Source of the DNA: Voacanga thouarsii
Taxonomy: Eukaryota; Streptophyta; Magnoliopsida; Gentianales; Apocynaceae
DNA: 64,000 nucleotides
NCBI GenBank assembly: GCA_026120185.1
Contig: JANUWF010001179.1
Span: 3,451,501 to 3,515,500, forward strand
Reading direction: 5' to 3'
The notes under the pieces were generated by a model. It ran no database searches and was not told the origin of the DNA. It was given only the letters and a program-made list of their open reading frames with translations. The position numbers and the translations under genes were made by a program. This document shows positions 36,706 to 48,702 of the stretch, piece after piece (within the stretch, counting starts at the first letter, position 1; each line of letters opens with the position of its first letter).

Positions 36706-37445
36706 TGTGATCTTCAGTCAAAGGGCATACTTTTTCTTCAACACTTTTCAAATATGGCTCTATGGCTTTCATGTCTTGCATGTCATCAATTTTCTCTTTT
36801 TGTAACCTACTCGGAAATGGTATACATGGTTTATACTCTGGCAATTTCTTTGTTTTAGAAATTTTATGCCTGCACGACGCCGTGTTCCTCAGGTCCAACA
36901 GGGCCATTTGCTCCCTGTATGCATTACCCTGCTTTCTGCAATTTCTTCTGTTGGCTTTCCTTGTACAGGGTCTACCAATGTATTGAAAGAATTATTTTCT
37001 TGAATCTCCTCAATTGTTTTCAATTGTTGTTCATCTTGATTGCTCCATTTTTGAAGAGATGCATTGGTATTGGCAACAAACTTGTTCACTATTTCTTCAA
37101 ATGAAGGCTTAGGTTGTGAAAGTGGAGGTAAAAGGTTATATTGATAGTAGTTTTGGTTACTCTAATGGGCACTAGAATAACCATACCTCTCCAAATTGTA
37201 CACTCTATCTTACTTTTGGTTCTTAAAAAGATAAGTTCCATTAGGTTGAGGATAATAATCAAAGTGTTCTTCCCCATATAACTCATAACTTAACACTTAA
37301 TCTTTTGGGGAAATTACACTCCAATGACTATTCCTCGCACTAAGAACATCTGTACAAGCTTATAATCTTGCCAACTTCACATCCTTATTATCCTCTTAAT
37401 TTTGTGCCCATGATCATATATGTCCCTTCAAATTTCTAGCCATGG
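36706..37445 (-). pseudogene. gag remnant of E2 (Athila/Tat-type)
   Basis: Minus strand reads LLPPLSQPKPSFEEIV then NKFVANTNASLQKW (near 37110-37050), and further on ELPEYKPCIPFPSRLQKEK (in the frame 36665-36907). This is typical of the C-terminal half of Athila/Tat gag running towards protease. A possible start, MARNLKGHI, lies near 37443, but stops follow at once. The N-terminal half is missing, and the reading is cut at 36705 by the insertion of A. Confidence 0.65.
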
Positions 37446-37648
37446 TGATGATGGCTTCAAAATAAAATACACTCAAAACAAAGAAAAAGTTAGTAACAAA
37501 GAAAAATTAGTCCTAACACTACAAAAGCTACAAAAATCACAAAAAAGCATAGAAAAGTAAAAAGGCAAACCAAAACAAAAGTAAGCGAATATTCACAAAC
37601 ACAAAATGGCTAATCCAACAAAATTTGAGTGTTTCACAATATTGCCAA

Positions 37649-37666
37649 TCCCTAGCAACAATGCCA
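37649..37666 (-). other. Primer-binding site of E2
   Basis: Minus strand TGGCATTGTTGCTAGGGA matches 13 of 18 bases of TGGCGCCGTTGCCGGGGA, the usual site in Athila/Tat elements. It sits just inside the 5' LTR, fixing the element's orientation. Confidence 0.65.
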
Positions 37667-37672
37667 AAAACT

Positions 37673-39164
37673 TTTTGTTCATTTTTTGCGTTGGAAATAT
37701 TATCAACAAATCCACAAACAATCAAGCTTTAAATTAAAATTGCAAATACTAAAACCATATAATTGGACAAGTATACATATCGCATAGTATAGAGAATAAC
37801 AAGTATTGAATCTGTAGGAATATAACAATTATCGTTACTTCACTCAAAGCTTGTTTTTTAGCCCACAAAATAAAGAAACGAAATCAATAAACAACTCTAA
37901 TAAACTCATATACTAGAGAGTATACTAAGTTCACACGAGAAAAGTCATAAGAGACCTCAAGGGATAAGAATAAGGAAAAATGCCATGTAAAGAAAAACAT
38001 CCCCAAACCTATATTAAGTAAGGAAAGTATCCTTAAACCTATAAAATTCCCAATTTAAGCACAAGAGGTTCAAATACGAATCTTACTCTCTCTCTAGTAA
38101 TGGAATTTCAATTCCGAGTAAACCAATGGATATCTCTACCTTACCAATTTAATCTAGAAAGTATTAAGAGCAATAAATCCTAAGAAAATTCGGAAGCCAT
38201 AATATCCCTATCTCTAAGCAATATCATAAATCCTTTGATTACCAAGTTCGAATCCCCTAAATCCTTTCTCAAGTTCATCAAGGAAAAATAAATATAGTCA
38301 ATAAATTGGGTGTTTAACTCCTAACCCTATCTCTTGAATTCATTAGAAGCAAACAAATTAATTGACCAAATCAATCAATCCTTAATAATCAATCCAACAC
38401 AATAAAGCCCTAGTAATCAAATATAATGAATGAAAATTCAATAGATCTAGAATTTTAGGGTTCATCCCTCAAATACACCTAAAACATATACATTCAAGAT
38501 TGTCAAAAATAGATTACAAGAAAGAGAAAAAAAAAGCACTGATAGACAAGTTAGCTTCCTTCTTCTTCCTTGAGATCTTCTTGAGCAACTCCCCCCTTCT
38601 TCTCATTTGATTCCTCTTGATCCTTCTTCTTTTGGTGTTTCTTGAGCTCTGTAGGAATTCTTTGGTATTTTTGGCCAAAAACTGATCCTTAGGGTTAAAA
38701 GTCGAGTATTTATAGATACTCATTGAAAAATCCCAAGAATCGTTGAACAGAGGGTCTTTTGCTATATTGCATAGCACCGTGGGAGATGATCTGAAAGGCG
38801 CCATGCATGCTCTGATGAACTATTTCCAAATTGAAATGACATCGTGGATTTTGAATTTTTTATGCACTGGAAACATGCACGGCGCCATGGAAGTTGAGAT
38901 GAACGGCATCGTATAACCCTAGATATTCTAGCATTTTCTAAATCCAGATGGTGTACGACAGCGTGTAAAACGATATATATGGCACCGTGGCTTTTCAGTT
39001 TGGTTCTTTCTAGTCTTTCCTTCTTGAATTCTGTTCTAACTTTAACTTTTTTTCAATCTACATTAAACAAAAAGAAATAGGAATAGATACTAATCCATAA
39101 AGGATTTCTTGACAATTTAAGGTGCAAATGATGTATAAAATATGCATATAATAAGCACTCATCA
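37673..39164 (-). repeat. 5' LTR of E2
   Basis: On the minus strand starts TGATGAGTGC at 39164 and ends near 37673. It repeats the GC-rich CACGGCGCC words (38760-38990) seen in the 3' LTR. Confidence 0.72.
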
Positions 39165-40493
39165 ACTCGGTCCACCGGGGTCACTGGGTCCTTAAAGAGT
39201 AAAAAGCTGCCATATATATTATATGAAGTTATGCTGAAACTTGTACTTGTTCTACAAATCCTCTAGAATGTCCATCTTCTTTTGCTACTAACTCCTTATC
39301 TCAGTTATTGGCTTATCCTACTCCTCATATCTCTTCTCATCTTTTGTTCATTTTTCTGCAAGGACCTTACGCTGCTCCTTAAACCACTACATCTATTGAC
39401 TAAACATATCTCTGAATTGTGTCATATTAGCACCTGACTGATCTTTCTCTATTTCTACCTGTTCCAGTGTAGTCCTCATCTCAGCTTGGAAGTATGTTGG
39501 AGTTGTAGGCTGACCCCTGTTGGGCCTAGGTTCCTGAGGTACCTTTGCTACAGTTGGCTACTCCTGCTACTCCTCACCCCTATTCTCCTCTCCCTAGATA
39601 TAGGACACTTCTATCTTTGTCTATTATATGAGAACCCACAATTTATCAGGGCACACTTAGAAATTACATCACCTAACGAGGTAGTGGCTGGTATTTCTCC
39701 CTCAGTAAGGATATAGAAATACTGGTGTATACAAGTAGTAACTATGGGGAGGATAAAAACTCTGGATGTGTAGTAGATGCTACAACCTTTCTCATAAAGG
39801 AAATGAGGATAGGAGTTAGAGGAATAAGCTATGAATGGACCATCTTATAAAATGCATAAATATCAATCACTCGTGCCTTATTAAGACTATTGGCTCCGAT
39901 GGCGATAGTAAAGCTAAGAAGATAAATAATAAGGAAAAGTTGAGGAAGCATATTGGTGACTTGTAAAATCATAGTGGATCTAGCCTGGGTATAAAACAAT
40001 TGAAACTCCTAATGGGCAGTAGAGAAATCCTAGTCAGTCTTAGAGGTGACTTTTTTATTATAGGTATCTATCTTTACCCAAAGTCCCTCACCTTTATTCT
40101 CACAATCTTAACTAATAAACCCCTGGAATGATGAATGGGAACTTTTCTCACCGTAGCGTCTATAGTCCTCAGAATACTATGCCTCTCATCTGAAATATTG
40201 ATAAAGAATTCCTTCACCAATATAGAGTAGTAGGCACCTGTCAAATCTAAAATGGAGGCCTAGCCTATCTATCTAAACAAGGCCACTAAGTGTAGTTCCC
40301 TGTCCAACTTAGGATCGATGGTCTTCTCGACCGCTATCTTGTTGTTGACCCTAGTATTATACCATTCTGTACGCTTAGCATCCATAAATTGTCTCCTAAG
40401 AATGGTGGGGTCAATAGTAGGAGATTGGGAAAAGGAAGCTTCACCCCTCTTCGTTTTGGGTGGAAATTTAGTAGCTCATTGTTTAGGTGGCAT
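39165..40493 (-). pseudogene. E1 post-pol ORF, N-terminal part; resembles 'putative plant transposon protein' ORFs
   Basis: From ATG 40493 the minus strand gives MPPKQ, an immediate TGA, then SPTIDPTILRRQFMDAKRTE, EWYNTRVNNKIAVEKTIDP, GAYYSILVKEFFINISDERH, and in another frame LWVKIDTYNKKVTSK, a hydrophobic LFLIIYLLSFTIAIGANS, and a Glu/Lys/Gln-rich coiled-coil-like tail leading into GPSDPGGPS at the E2 junction. The order resembles the plant-specific domain annotated as putative plant transposon protein, found in ORFs near the 3' ends of Athila-like elements. Its function is unknown. Several stops and frameshifts make it inactive. With the tail at 21836-21903 the original would be about 465 residues. 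Confidence 0.5.
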
Positions 40494-42243
40494 GGTAAAG
40501 AAGATGTATAGAAAAGAAATGAAAAAGATATGGGGAAAGAAAAAGGTTATCTCTCGTCACAAGTCCACAACACCCTAACCATAACACTCCACAACAACTC
40601 AACTCAAATCAACACCGCAATCAAGCCTCCAATTCACAACAACTCAACCTCCATAACAGTTCCACCACAATTCAAACAAATGTGAAAATGTAGAAGAAAA
40701 TAAAATGCTTAAAAAACCATAAAGTAAAACATACAATATAACCTACTATATTTATAAAACAATAATAAGCATTAACACATAGATAGCTAAGATTATGAAG
40801 ATTTCAGAGTAACAAAATTTAAGCCATGAACAGGTAAAATTGCCTAGAAAATATCATATACCATTTAGCCTCATAGTATCCACAAGATCCATACTATCCA
40901 AACAATTATAAAGTCAAGTCACCCAATCCAATGTGTCATCCCAAAATGCACAAAGCAAAAGCATTTCAAAACTTGCCTCAAAATATGATAATGTCAACAC
41001 CCTAAGCATTATCTCCCTAATAGAATGCATTTTCTTTATCAAAACAACAACAATGAATTGAAATCCAACTTCAACCCAAGACACATATGAATCCTAATCT
41101 AGTTAAATGTCTTCGAAACAAATACTCAATATCCCCCACATTTAACAAAACAATACATAATTCCATACCCACAAAAGAAAATAGAAAATGAACTCCACAA
41201 AAGCATTGTTCATAGTTCCAAAATTCAACAATTGCTTCAAACTCCAAAAATCAAAGTAGCTATTCAAACAACAATTCAAATAGCACATTACAACTAAAAT
41301 ATCAAAATTCAAATAACAATTAAAATTCAATAGAATGCATCTACCCCAACAAATTAAGGACATGTTAAAAACCCTAAAAATTTTGGTTTCGAGAAGTCGG
41401 AACAAAAAGGGAAAAAGTAGAAGCAAATTCACCAAAAATTTTTGGCAGTGGAGGTGAAGGAGAGCATGCCCTTAGCTACTTGTCTAATTCTTCTAGTGAA
41501 TATCACACCAAACGAGTGATTTAGTGGCAGCTAGGCAATCTCAAAGGTGAAAAAATTATATTTTTGAGACAGAGAAAGGAGATTGACGGTGGGGTTTTGA
41601 TGGAAGTGTAATGGGAAGCCAAAATTCATAGGAAATTGATGTTTTAAAAAGAGATTGATGGTGGGCTTCAATTGGCACTGATGAGGAGAGGAAGAGATAA
41701 GTCGTGGGAGTAAAGAAAAGTCTTAAGTGTCAGCTGTGCGAAGTTAACTGACACCTATTAGAATGTGATAACAGGTGCCGGTTAGAGTTTAAAGCTTTAA
41801 CTAGCTGAATGAAACGATGTCGTTTCTTGTCTCATAGAGATAACTGGTGTTGGATCAAATGTAATAACAAGTGCGGGTTACTTCTAGTATCTCAGTGACT
41901 TTAATGTGTCTGAATCAAATCGGTGTCTATTTAATTGATTTAAACTATTCTGGTTTTGATCAGTTACCTATAACACAATTTTTTTCTCTTTTTCTTCTTT
42001 TTCTATTTTTCTAAATACTAGAAAGAAACAAATAAACAAACAACTACAATAATCAGACTACAAATTAAACTAAATTAAGCCAAAATAAGCAAACAAACCA
42101 TACTTAAATTCAAAGAAATCTAAGTCCAAAACACACTAAAACAAGCAATAACTTAAATTAGCAAACAAAACATAAATAAAATTGTCCATATATAGTAGAA
42201 GTAAGGCAAGAAAGAAGGTTAATTGTTTCTAGGCTTTTGCAGT
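40494..42243 (-). mobile_element. E1 internal non-coding region upstream of its ORF
   Basis: AT-rich, no pol domain recognised. The part 41730-41890 carries ACAGGTGCCGGTTAG and AACTGGTGTTGG words very similar to the U3-type repeats in the E1 LTR (20150-20340). A leader-like pyrimidine-rich stretch on the minus strand precedes the ORF. Either pol was deleted or the ORF has its own upstream control region. Confidence 0.45.
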
Positions 42244-43942
42244 TGATAGGGCCTAAATTCACATATATTTTTCTAGTTATTTGAGGATATTTTGTGATAC
42301 TTTTGATATAATAACTAGTCATATTCTTTCTTATTTTATATTTCACTTATAGAAATATTTTTCTATAATTTTATGCAGAAATTGATGAAATTAGAACAAA
42401 ATTGAAGAAATCCAGTGAAGACCTGTGCTAGCCCAAAAATATTGACTCGGTGCTAGCCCATATCTAGAAAAACAACACAAAACAAAGAAAAATTGGCTAG
42501 AAGCAGAGTGACCAAGCCATAGAAGGATTAATGTGTGCCACGACCTGATTGTGGGGAGAGTAAGAGAGAACCACAAGAGGCTCACAACAAGCTGCAGGAG
42601 GCTTGCATCGGCTCGGACAAGCTAGCTTCAAGAAGAAAGAAGGTATTTCGGCGGCTCAGTCGGCTTGGATAGCCGGCTAAGCAAAGAGAATAAACGACTT
42701 GGATCTTCAGTCGGCTTAGTCAGCAAAAAGAAGGAAGATGCGGATGGCTTTAGTCGGCTCAACAAGGAAATTACAACTCAAACTGCTAGCTTCAATCAAA
42801 GGAAAGGGAAAGAACGGCTTCAGCGAGATTGGCTCATGAGCAGCTCAGTGCAATTAAGTCAGTGGACTTTGTACAGCATTTCATAAGTCTATTAGGAAAC
42901 TACTTTTTTGGTATTTTGAATTTTTAGATAGTCTTTGTGCCTAAAAATAAGGTTATTCATGTTAGGGAATAGTGTGCACAATATGGAGAATTAGAAATAT
43001 ACTTAGAGTGCACACCATGTATTATTTTCTCTGGAGAAATCATCACTCAAGGAGCATTGATTTTAGAGGAGTTTTCATTGGAAGTTGATAGGCTTGTCTA
43101 TGAGTACTTATCTCTTTCGTTTGCTTTCTTTTTCTTTGAACAATGATGAAATTAATTTTTTAATTGTAATTGAATATTATTTTCAAATTCATGATATTGT
43201 TATTTATTTAAGCTTTGATTAATTGATTATTATTCTTGATATTTGATTACTTGATTTTATTTAATAGATTGTTGGAGTTGAATTTATACTTAATGGACTT
43301 GGGAAACGAAGTTAGATTAAGTTCAATTTAATCAATTCTATGTATTTGTCATATTAAGTAGATTGGGAAAGAAGGTTGAGAATTGAATCTAAGTAATCGA
43401 AAGTTAGTTAATTTCGCCTAGAGTATAGGGTTATTGGCTAATTTTATATTTATATTACCTAAAGTATATGGATATTCATGGGGAATGAGTTTAATGTATT
43501 TCTTTGGTTATGTTGATTTGATTGAGAAATCTGCCAATTTAATCAAGAAATAGTGATTTCATGGATTGAGAAAGAAGTGATTTTTATTTTTTTCCCCTCT
43601 ATCTCTATGATGCTAAGACAATAATTGATTGTGATAAATATTAGATGATTCATCTCATGATTTTGGGAATAACTATTTAATTAAATCTTTTTTTTCCAAG
43701 AGTTGTATATATATATTTTATTTTTATTTCTTTATCAATCTAGTCGATAAGTTAAACAATGAATGAAAAGTAATTAATGGTAGTTGTTCCATGAGAATCG
43801 ATACTCATTAATTTCCTATACTATACTTACAATGAGTATACTTGCTCATATGTGTAATTTGGGGATTAATATTTTAATTAAAACTTAGTTAGGGATGGCC
43901 TTAAAATTGTATGATTTTTATACACTCAAATTCTATGCATCA
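42244..43942 (+). mobile_element. F, solo gypsy-type LTR
   Basis: About 1.7 kb from TGATAGGGCC to CTATGCATCA with no internal region. Near its right end it carries GAATCGATACTCATTAATTT and CTATACTATACTTACAATG, parallel to the terminal region of the E1/E2 LTRs but on the plus strand. The flanks are GCAGT (42239-42243) and GTAGT (43943-43947), one mismatch; the right end could instead be 43939. Contains a repeated CGGCTTGG/CGGCTCAG motif (42600-42840). The 73-codon frame there is not a gene. Confidence 0.6.
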
Positions 43943-43944
43943 GT

Positions 43945-44052
43945 AGTCCCAGGAAGCATGCCATTCTACATATCTGAAATGCGCTTTGCAATTTGCCCAA
44001 TTTGGTTTTCAAAATTGTGAATTACCGCCTCTTAGTTTCTCATTAATGCTTT
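43945..44052 (-). pseudogene. gag fragment of E1 (Athila/Tat-type)
   Basis: Minus strand reads IHNFENQIGQIAKRISDM, stop, NGMLPGT, matching the L-E-x-Q-x-G-Q-x-A motif near the C-terminus of Athila/Tat gag. It lies between F and D, which cut it on both sides. Too short to judge further. Confidence 0.6.
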
Positions 44053-45004
44053 TGAAGGTTGAAATGGCAAAAATGATGAAACCGAAAGCATGTTTACTGA
44101 ACAAAAAAATATATATATACAGAGTATCATAGAAGTTATTTACCTCTGTGTTTGAATAACATTATTGGTACTGAAGAAGATGTCTGAAATAGAATGCTTG
44201 AAGCCACTGGATCACGTCCTAATAAACGCCGACTTCATCTCATTCACACGAAACTTTTGAACTTTTGGAATGACGCCCTTTCTCTGCCGGTAAAGGCTAC
44301 TGAGAATGAATCAAAGAACAATGGCCTTGTTTCCTTTCCTTTTTTTTTTTTTTCATGCAATTACAAAGAGAGACCAAGAGATTAAAAAAAAAGCATCATA
44401 CTTTTTGTTATCCTCTCACGGCAAGCAATACGGGATCCATCCCGTGTTGTTTTTTTTTTAATTTATTTTACTCTTAGTCTTATTCACTGGGCCAGATAAA
44501 ATTATTTACTCTTGGGTTTGAACACCCATAAATAATAAGCCTCAATTATTTATTTTTTGGACTTCATAAAATAGTCCAATAAATAATTAACAAGTCCAAA
44601 TAGACCAATATAAAATATCAGGCATTTTATCTAGTTTATACCTAGATTAATTTTCTAATTATTCAATTTGGGCCTTAGGCTCTGAATAATTAATTAACCA
44701 ATTAAATTAGATAAAATATATACTCTCTCTTGAGTCTTTTATTTTATTCTAATCCAATAATAAATTAGACTACTTTAAATAAAATAAAATAAAACCCATA
44801 ATTATTAAGATCAATTTCTTAATCCAAATCTGTCAGGACTTAAGGGCTATTTCGGGGATTAAAAGACACGTCGTCTTGGTTAATAAAATGACTAAAATAC
44901 CCCTACTACATAAATAGTTGTATTTTACATTTTAAATATTTCCTAATATCATCATAAGAAAATATTGACTTCTAAGGACAATGCTGCGTTAGCAAAGTCT
45001 CCGA

Positions 45005-46743
45005 TGTAACACCCCGCTACCTAGGCCCGCCGGGCCGAGGATGTCGCCCCATCCAAAGGACAAGGGGTCTTTATAACTAGATTACCCAAATAAAATAGCG
45101 GATTAAAATAATACTTTAACTCAAAAATTTATTATATCCCAAGAATAAATCCATGAATTCCCAAACACAAATCCATAAATAAAAATTATCCACTCTCAAC
45201 TCTCCAAAGCAATACATAAGAATAAATGACAACATTTTAAAAATTTATAATCTAGAAGTTTCTAAAATTAGAAGTTTTTCGAATGTAGAAAGTTTCCAAA
45301 ATAAGAAGGTTCCAAATATAGAGGTTTTCAAAATTAGCTACCGTGCTAAAATTTCGTATTTGCAAGAGATATTCACCAACCTTACTTTCAAACCAAGATA
45401 ATAAAATAAAATTAATTTCATGAATGTAAGGGAACTTACCTTATCCTTAAGCTTCGGGTATGAACTCTAGTAAGTTGGTCCCTACCCTTGACAATCTTCT
45501 AAATCTATCAAAGAGTTCATATAAATTAATTACAATACTTTCTAGATCATCCCAAAAGAAAATCAAGTCCAAAATCGACTTTCACAAATAAAACAAACTC
45601 AACTCACTACTACCATGATCCTAGTGTCCCAAGCTTTAAGGCCAAATAATAAATAAAAAGGGTTTATAAGCTAAGTCTAATTTGATATTTAAAATAATTA
45701 GTGTTTTGGAAAATACGTACTAATAAGTTGAAGGTTTAAATCTTGCTAAGAAAGATTTAGAGTTTATTTGATGAAGAGTCATAGGTAGAATTAGGTAAAA
45801 TAATGATTTATTAATAATTTAGTTGTTAGAAAATAACTGATAACTAAAATTAGTTGAAAATAAATTTAATGAGTCTTGCTTGAAAGATAATAAATAAATT
45901 TTTAATGGGTTTTGGTTAAAAGATAATAATTAAATTTTTAGTAATAAATATTTTACTAATTAGGATTATTTCCATAAAAGGCTTTATTTGATATTATCAT
46001 TATATATATAATATCTATATATTTTATTTCTAGCAAAAGCTATTATTTATTTGACTAAAATATCCTTATTATATATAATAATCGAAATTTACCCCTCCTA
46101 GGGTTTTTTGGAAATTACTAGCAAAATCCCATTATGAAATATTTTATTCATGAAATAAAAATTAGCTTAGGGACAACTAGGTCATGATTCAAATTCCTAT
46201 GGCTAACCACAATCAAGAACATGCACAATCCTTCAATTCATCAAATCGACCAAATCTTTCATATAAGAATAGATCTAAATTTATCAAGACATGATCTAAC
46301 CTCTACTAGCATAAATATGATCATGGCTTTAACAATCCATCATGAATAAAAATCCTATTCACCAATGGTGACATAATCTCTAGTATGTTTTGACACAAAT
46401 ACTACCTATGACATGCATCAAACCTCAATTCAACATACAACCAACCAATATAATCCTTCCATGCATAAATCACATCTCCTTCACAATCATACATATTCTC
46501 ATGCTTCAATCACAACATCACATACTCAAATCTCATCGCCATCTACCTTCTAACAACATCATCCTAGAGACATGATTATAGAGTTTAAAAAGGAAGATTG
46601 AAGGTACTTACCTGATTGATGAATGCCTTGAAGGAGTTTAGAGTAGATTTCAACTCCTAGATGTCTAACTTTATCCAAGGGAGATGGCGAGAGCATGATT
46701 ATGGAAGAAGAAGTCACCTGGCCAAGGGAGAGGGATTTCGGCC

Positions 46744-46791
<48 letters not shown>

Positions 46792-48702
46792 GAAAGCTCA
46801 TTAGCATGCTTAAACATATATATGTTCATTAGAGATTGAAGATTAGCGAAGATGAAGTTGATTGAATAATCCTACCTTGAAGGTGTTCTTAAGCCTTCAC
46901 AAAATTTCTGGTTTTTTATCCAAAAGTGCAAGTTAGATTTTGGAGTTTGATATTAAAAATGGTACGGATGGACTCACAGCAATGAATAGGTGAAATCTGG
47001 AATTTTTAGAGGTAGTTTGAAGTGATTTGGAGAGGTATTAGGTGAAAGAAAGTAGTAGGTGTTCTTGGTGTAGTGTGTGTGTTCTTGGAGATTGAAGGGA
47101 ATTGAGAGATTGTAGTGTAGCTGCCGAAAATTCTGCGGGAATTAGGCTGGCCGAATTTCTGTAGGGTTTAGGGAGTTGTTTCTCTGAGTTGGAAGGAAAA
47201 ATGGAAGGTTAGTTGTCAAAATCCTTGAAGAATATTTTTGTGAAGCAAATTTGAAAACTAGTTATTACAAGAATATCTTTGATTATTGGAGAGCTTTTAG
47301 AAATCTGCCATGGACGAATTTCTGGGCAGTGTTTTGGCTGAATGAAAGATGGATGAAGGAGGCTTAGGGTGGCCGAAATTATGGAGTATAATGGTGAAGA
47401 GAAGGTCTGGTTGTTTGAGGTATATTTTATGGAAAGTTGTTAAATCATGGTGGCTGGAATTTTGGTATCCAAATCAAGGTATGATTGCAGAATTTTTTTG
47501 GAAATCTTTTAGGCATCCATGGCTGGATTTTCGTGCAGAACTTAGGGAGGACAATGGAGTTCAGTTAATGGAGGTTTAAGGGTGGTTTTTGCGGAAAAAG
47601 GATGGTGTTTCGGCTAGGGTTGAATTAGGAAATAAAGATGGACAAAATTTTGCATAGCATTATTTCGCATGGCTGGAATTTTCTGGGCAGTTTTCGGCTG
47701 CCCTTTTTCAGGCGATTTGCAGAGGCTTTGGAGGGGAATTTCAAGGGCTTTCAAAGCTGGTTTCCAGCCTACTTCATGGAGGAAAAACATGGCTAGGGTT
47801 ATGTACAAAAACTGGAAGAAAACAGCTTGGTTTTGGACCTCCAAAGCTGCGATTTGTACAGGATTTTTTTCTGGTTTTGCACCATCTTTGTGCAGTCCGA
47901 AAATAGCCATAAAAATCCAGATTCTAAGCTAATCAAAAGGGCCATTTTTTGGCAGCATTTGGGAGGGAATAATGGTCAATAATTTCGACACCTTGAAGGC
48001 ACACAAAGCTGAAAAATTTTCAGTTCTATGTACAAAGGGAAATGAACCTAGTTAGAGTGAATTTTTAGAAAGTTCACTAAGGAATTTAATTCACTTGAAA
48101 TCTTTCCCCCTCATCCATTGTTTCGGTCCATATGAAGTCTTTTACTAAGACATTTTGAACCTTCAAAGCCACAACACATTGCTGGAATTTTTCTAAACTA
48201 AAATTAGCTTGAACACAATGAACAAACTAATGAATTGAGAATTAGGAAAAACTAAGGATCAAGAGGAAATGAATTCCCCTTAGAATTTTTGTGTAGAGCA
48301 AAAGAGTAAGATTTGAAGACTCCTATCATGTCTCTCATAGGACAACATCTCTACCCTACTCCAAACACCACTAAGGCCGACAATGATACTTCCCAAGCAA
48401 AAATAAAATTTAATCATGCTATAGCTCTAATAATGGAATTTGAACCCAAGACCTCAAGAATCAATTCTAAGGCTCTAGCCACTACATCACAACAACTCTT
48501 GTTCTTATTTCCTCTCTAAAAATATTTTCCTATTCAATCCTCAAGCTATCTCCCTTTTTCCATCTTAGGTAAAATTACCATTTTGCCATTCACACTCAAT
48601 AATCACAATCAAGCCATCTAGACTATAAAATACAAATTCAATGCACATAAAACCATATAAAAATATATTTACTCTAAGGTTGGTTTCGACTGGGGTTTCA
48701 CA
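45005..48702. mobile_element. H, solo LTR of a gypsy-type element, inside D's LTR
   Basis: A 3698-base unit from TGTAACACCCCG to GGGGTTTCACA, flanked by the perfect duplication TCCGA (45000-45004 and 48703-48707). Removing it restores an uninterrupted LTR as compared with S1 and J. The TGTAACACCCC start is common in large plant gypsy LTRs, for example Tekay-type. No gag or pol motif is seen inside, so it is a solo LTR or, less likely, a non-autonomous element. It contains five tandem units of 16-17 bases around AGAAGTTTCTAAAATT (45253-45336) and a (GA)n tract (46746-46788). The open frames around 46390-47932 and 48313-48519 have no family resemblance. Confidence 0.75.
46746..46788. repeat. 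(GA)n microsatellite
   Basis: About 43 bases of alternating GA inside H. Confidence 0.95.

Larger units (their letters stand above)
21904..39164 (-). mobile_element. Gypsy element E2 (Athila/Tat-like), nested in E1
   Basis: Two LTRs in direct orientation, 21904-23422 (3') and 37673-39164 (5'), enclose a gag remnant and non-coding DNA. Target duplication ACTAG (21899-21903) against ACTCG (39165-39169), one mismatch. The primer-binding site lies at 37649-37666. S1 (25100-27213) and A (27407-36700) are inserted inside. Without them E2 is only about 5.8 kb and shows gag but no recognisable protease, reverse transcriptase or integrase, so it is a deletion derivative that could have moved only with help from another element. 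Confidence 0.75.

Noticed and set aside
38760..38990. Spaced GC-rich repeats as a CRISPR-like array
   Set aside because: Units are diverged, spacing is irregular, they are duplicated in both LTRs, and the DNA is plant nuclear.
46390..47932. Several 60-98 codon frames as host genes between retroelement parts
   Set aside because: They fall wholly inside the LTR unit H and show only composition-driven sequence.
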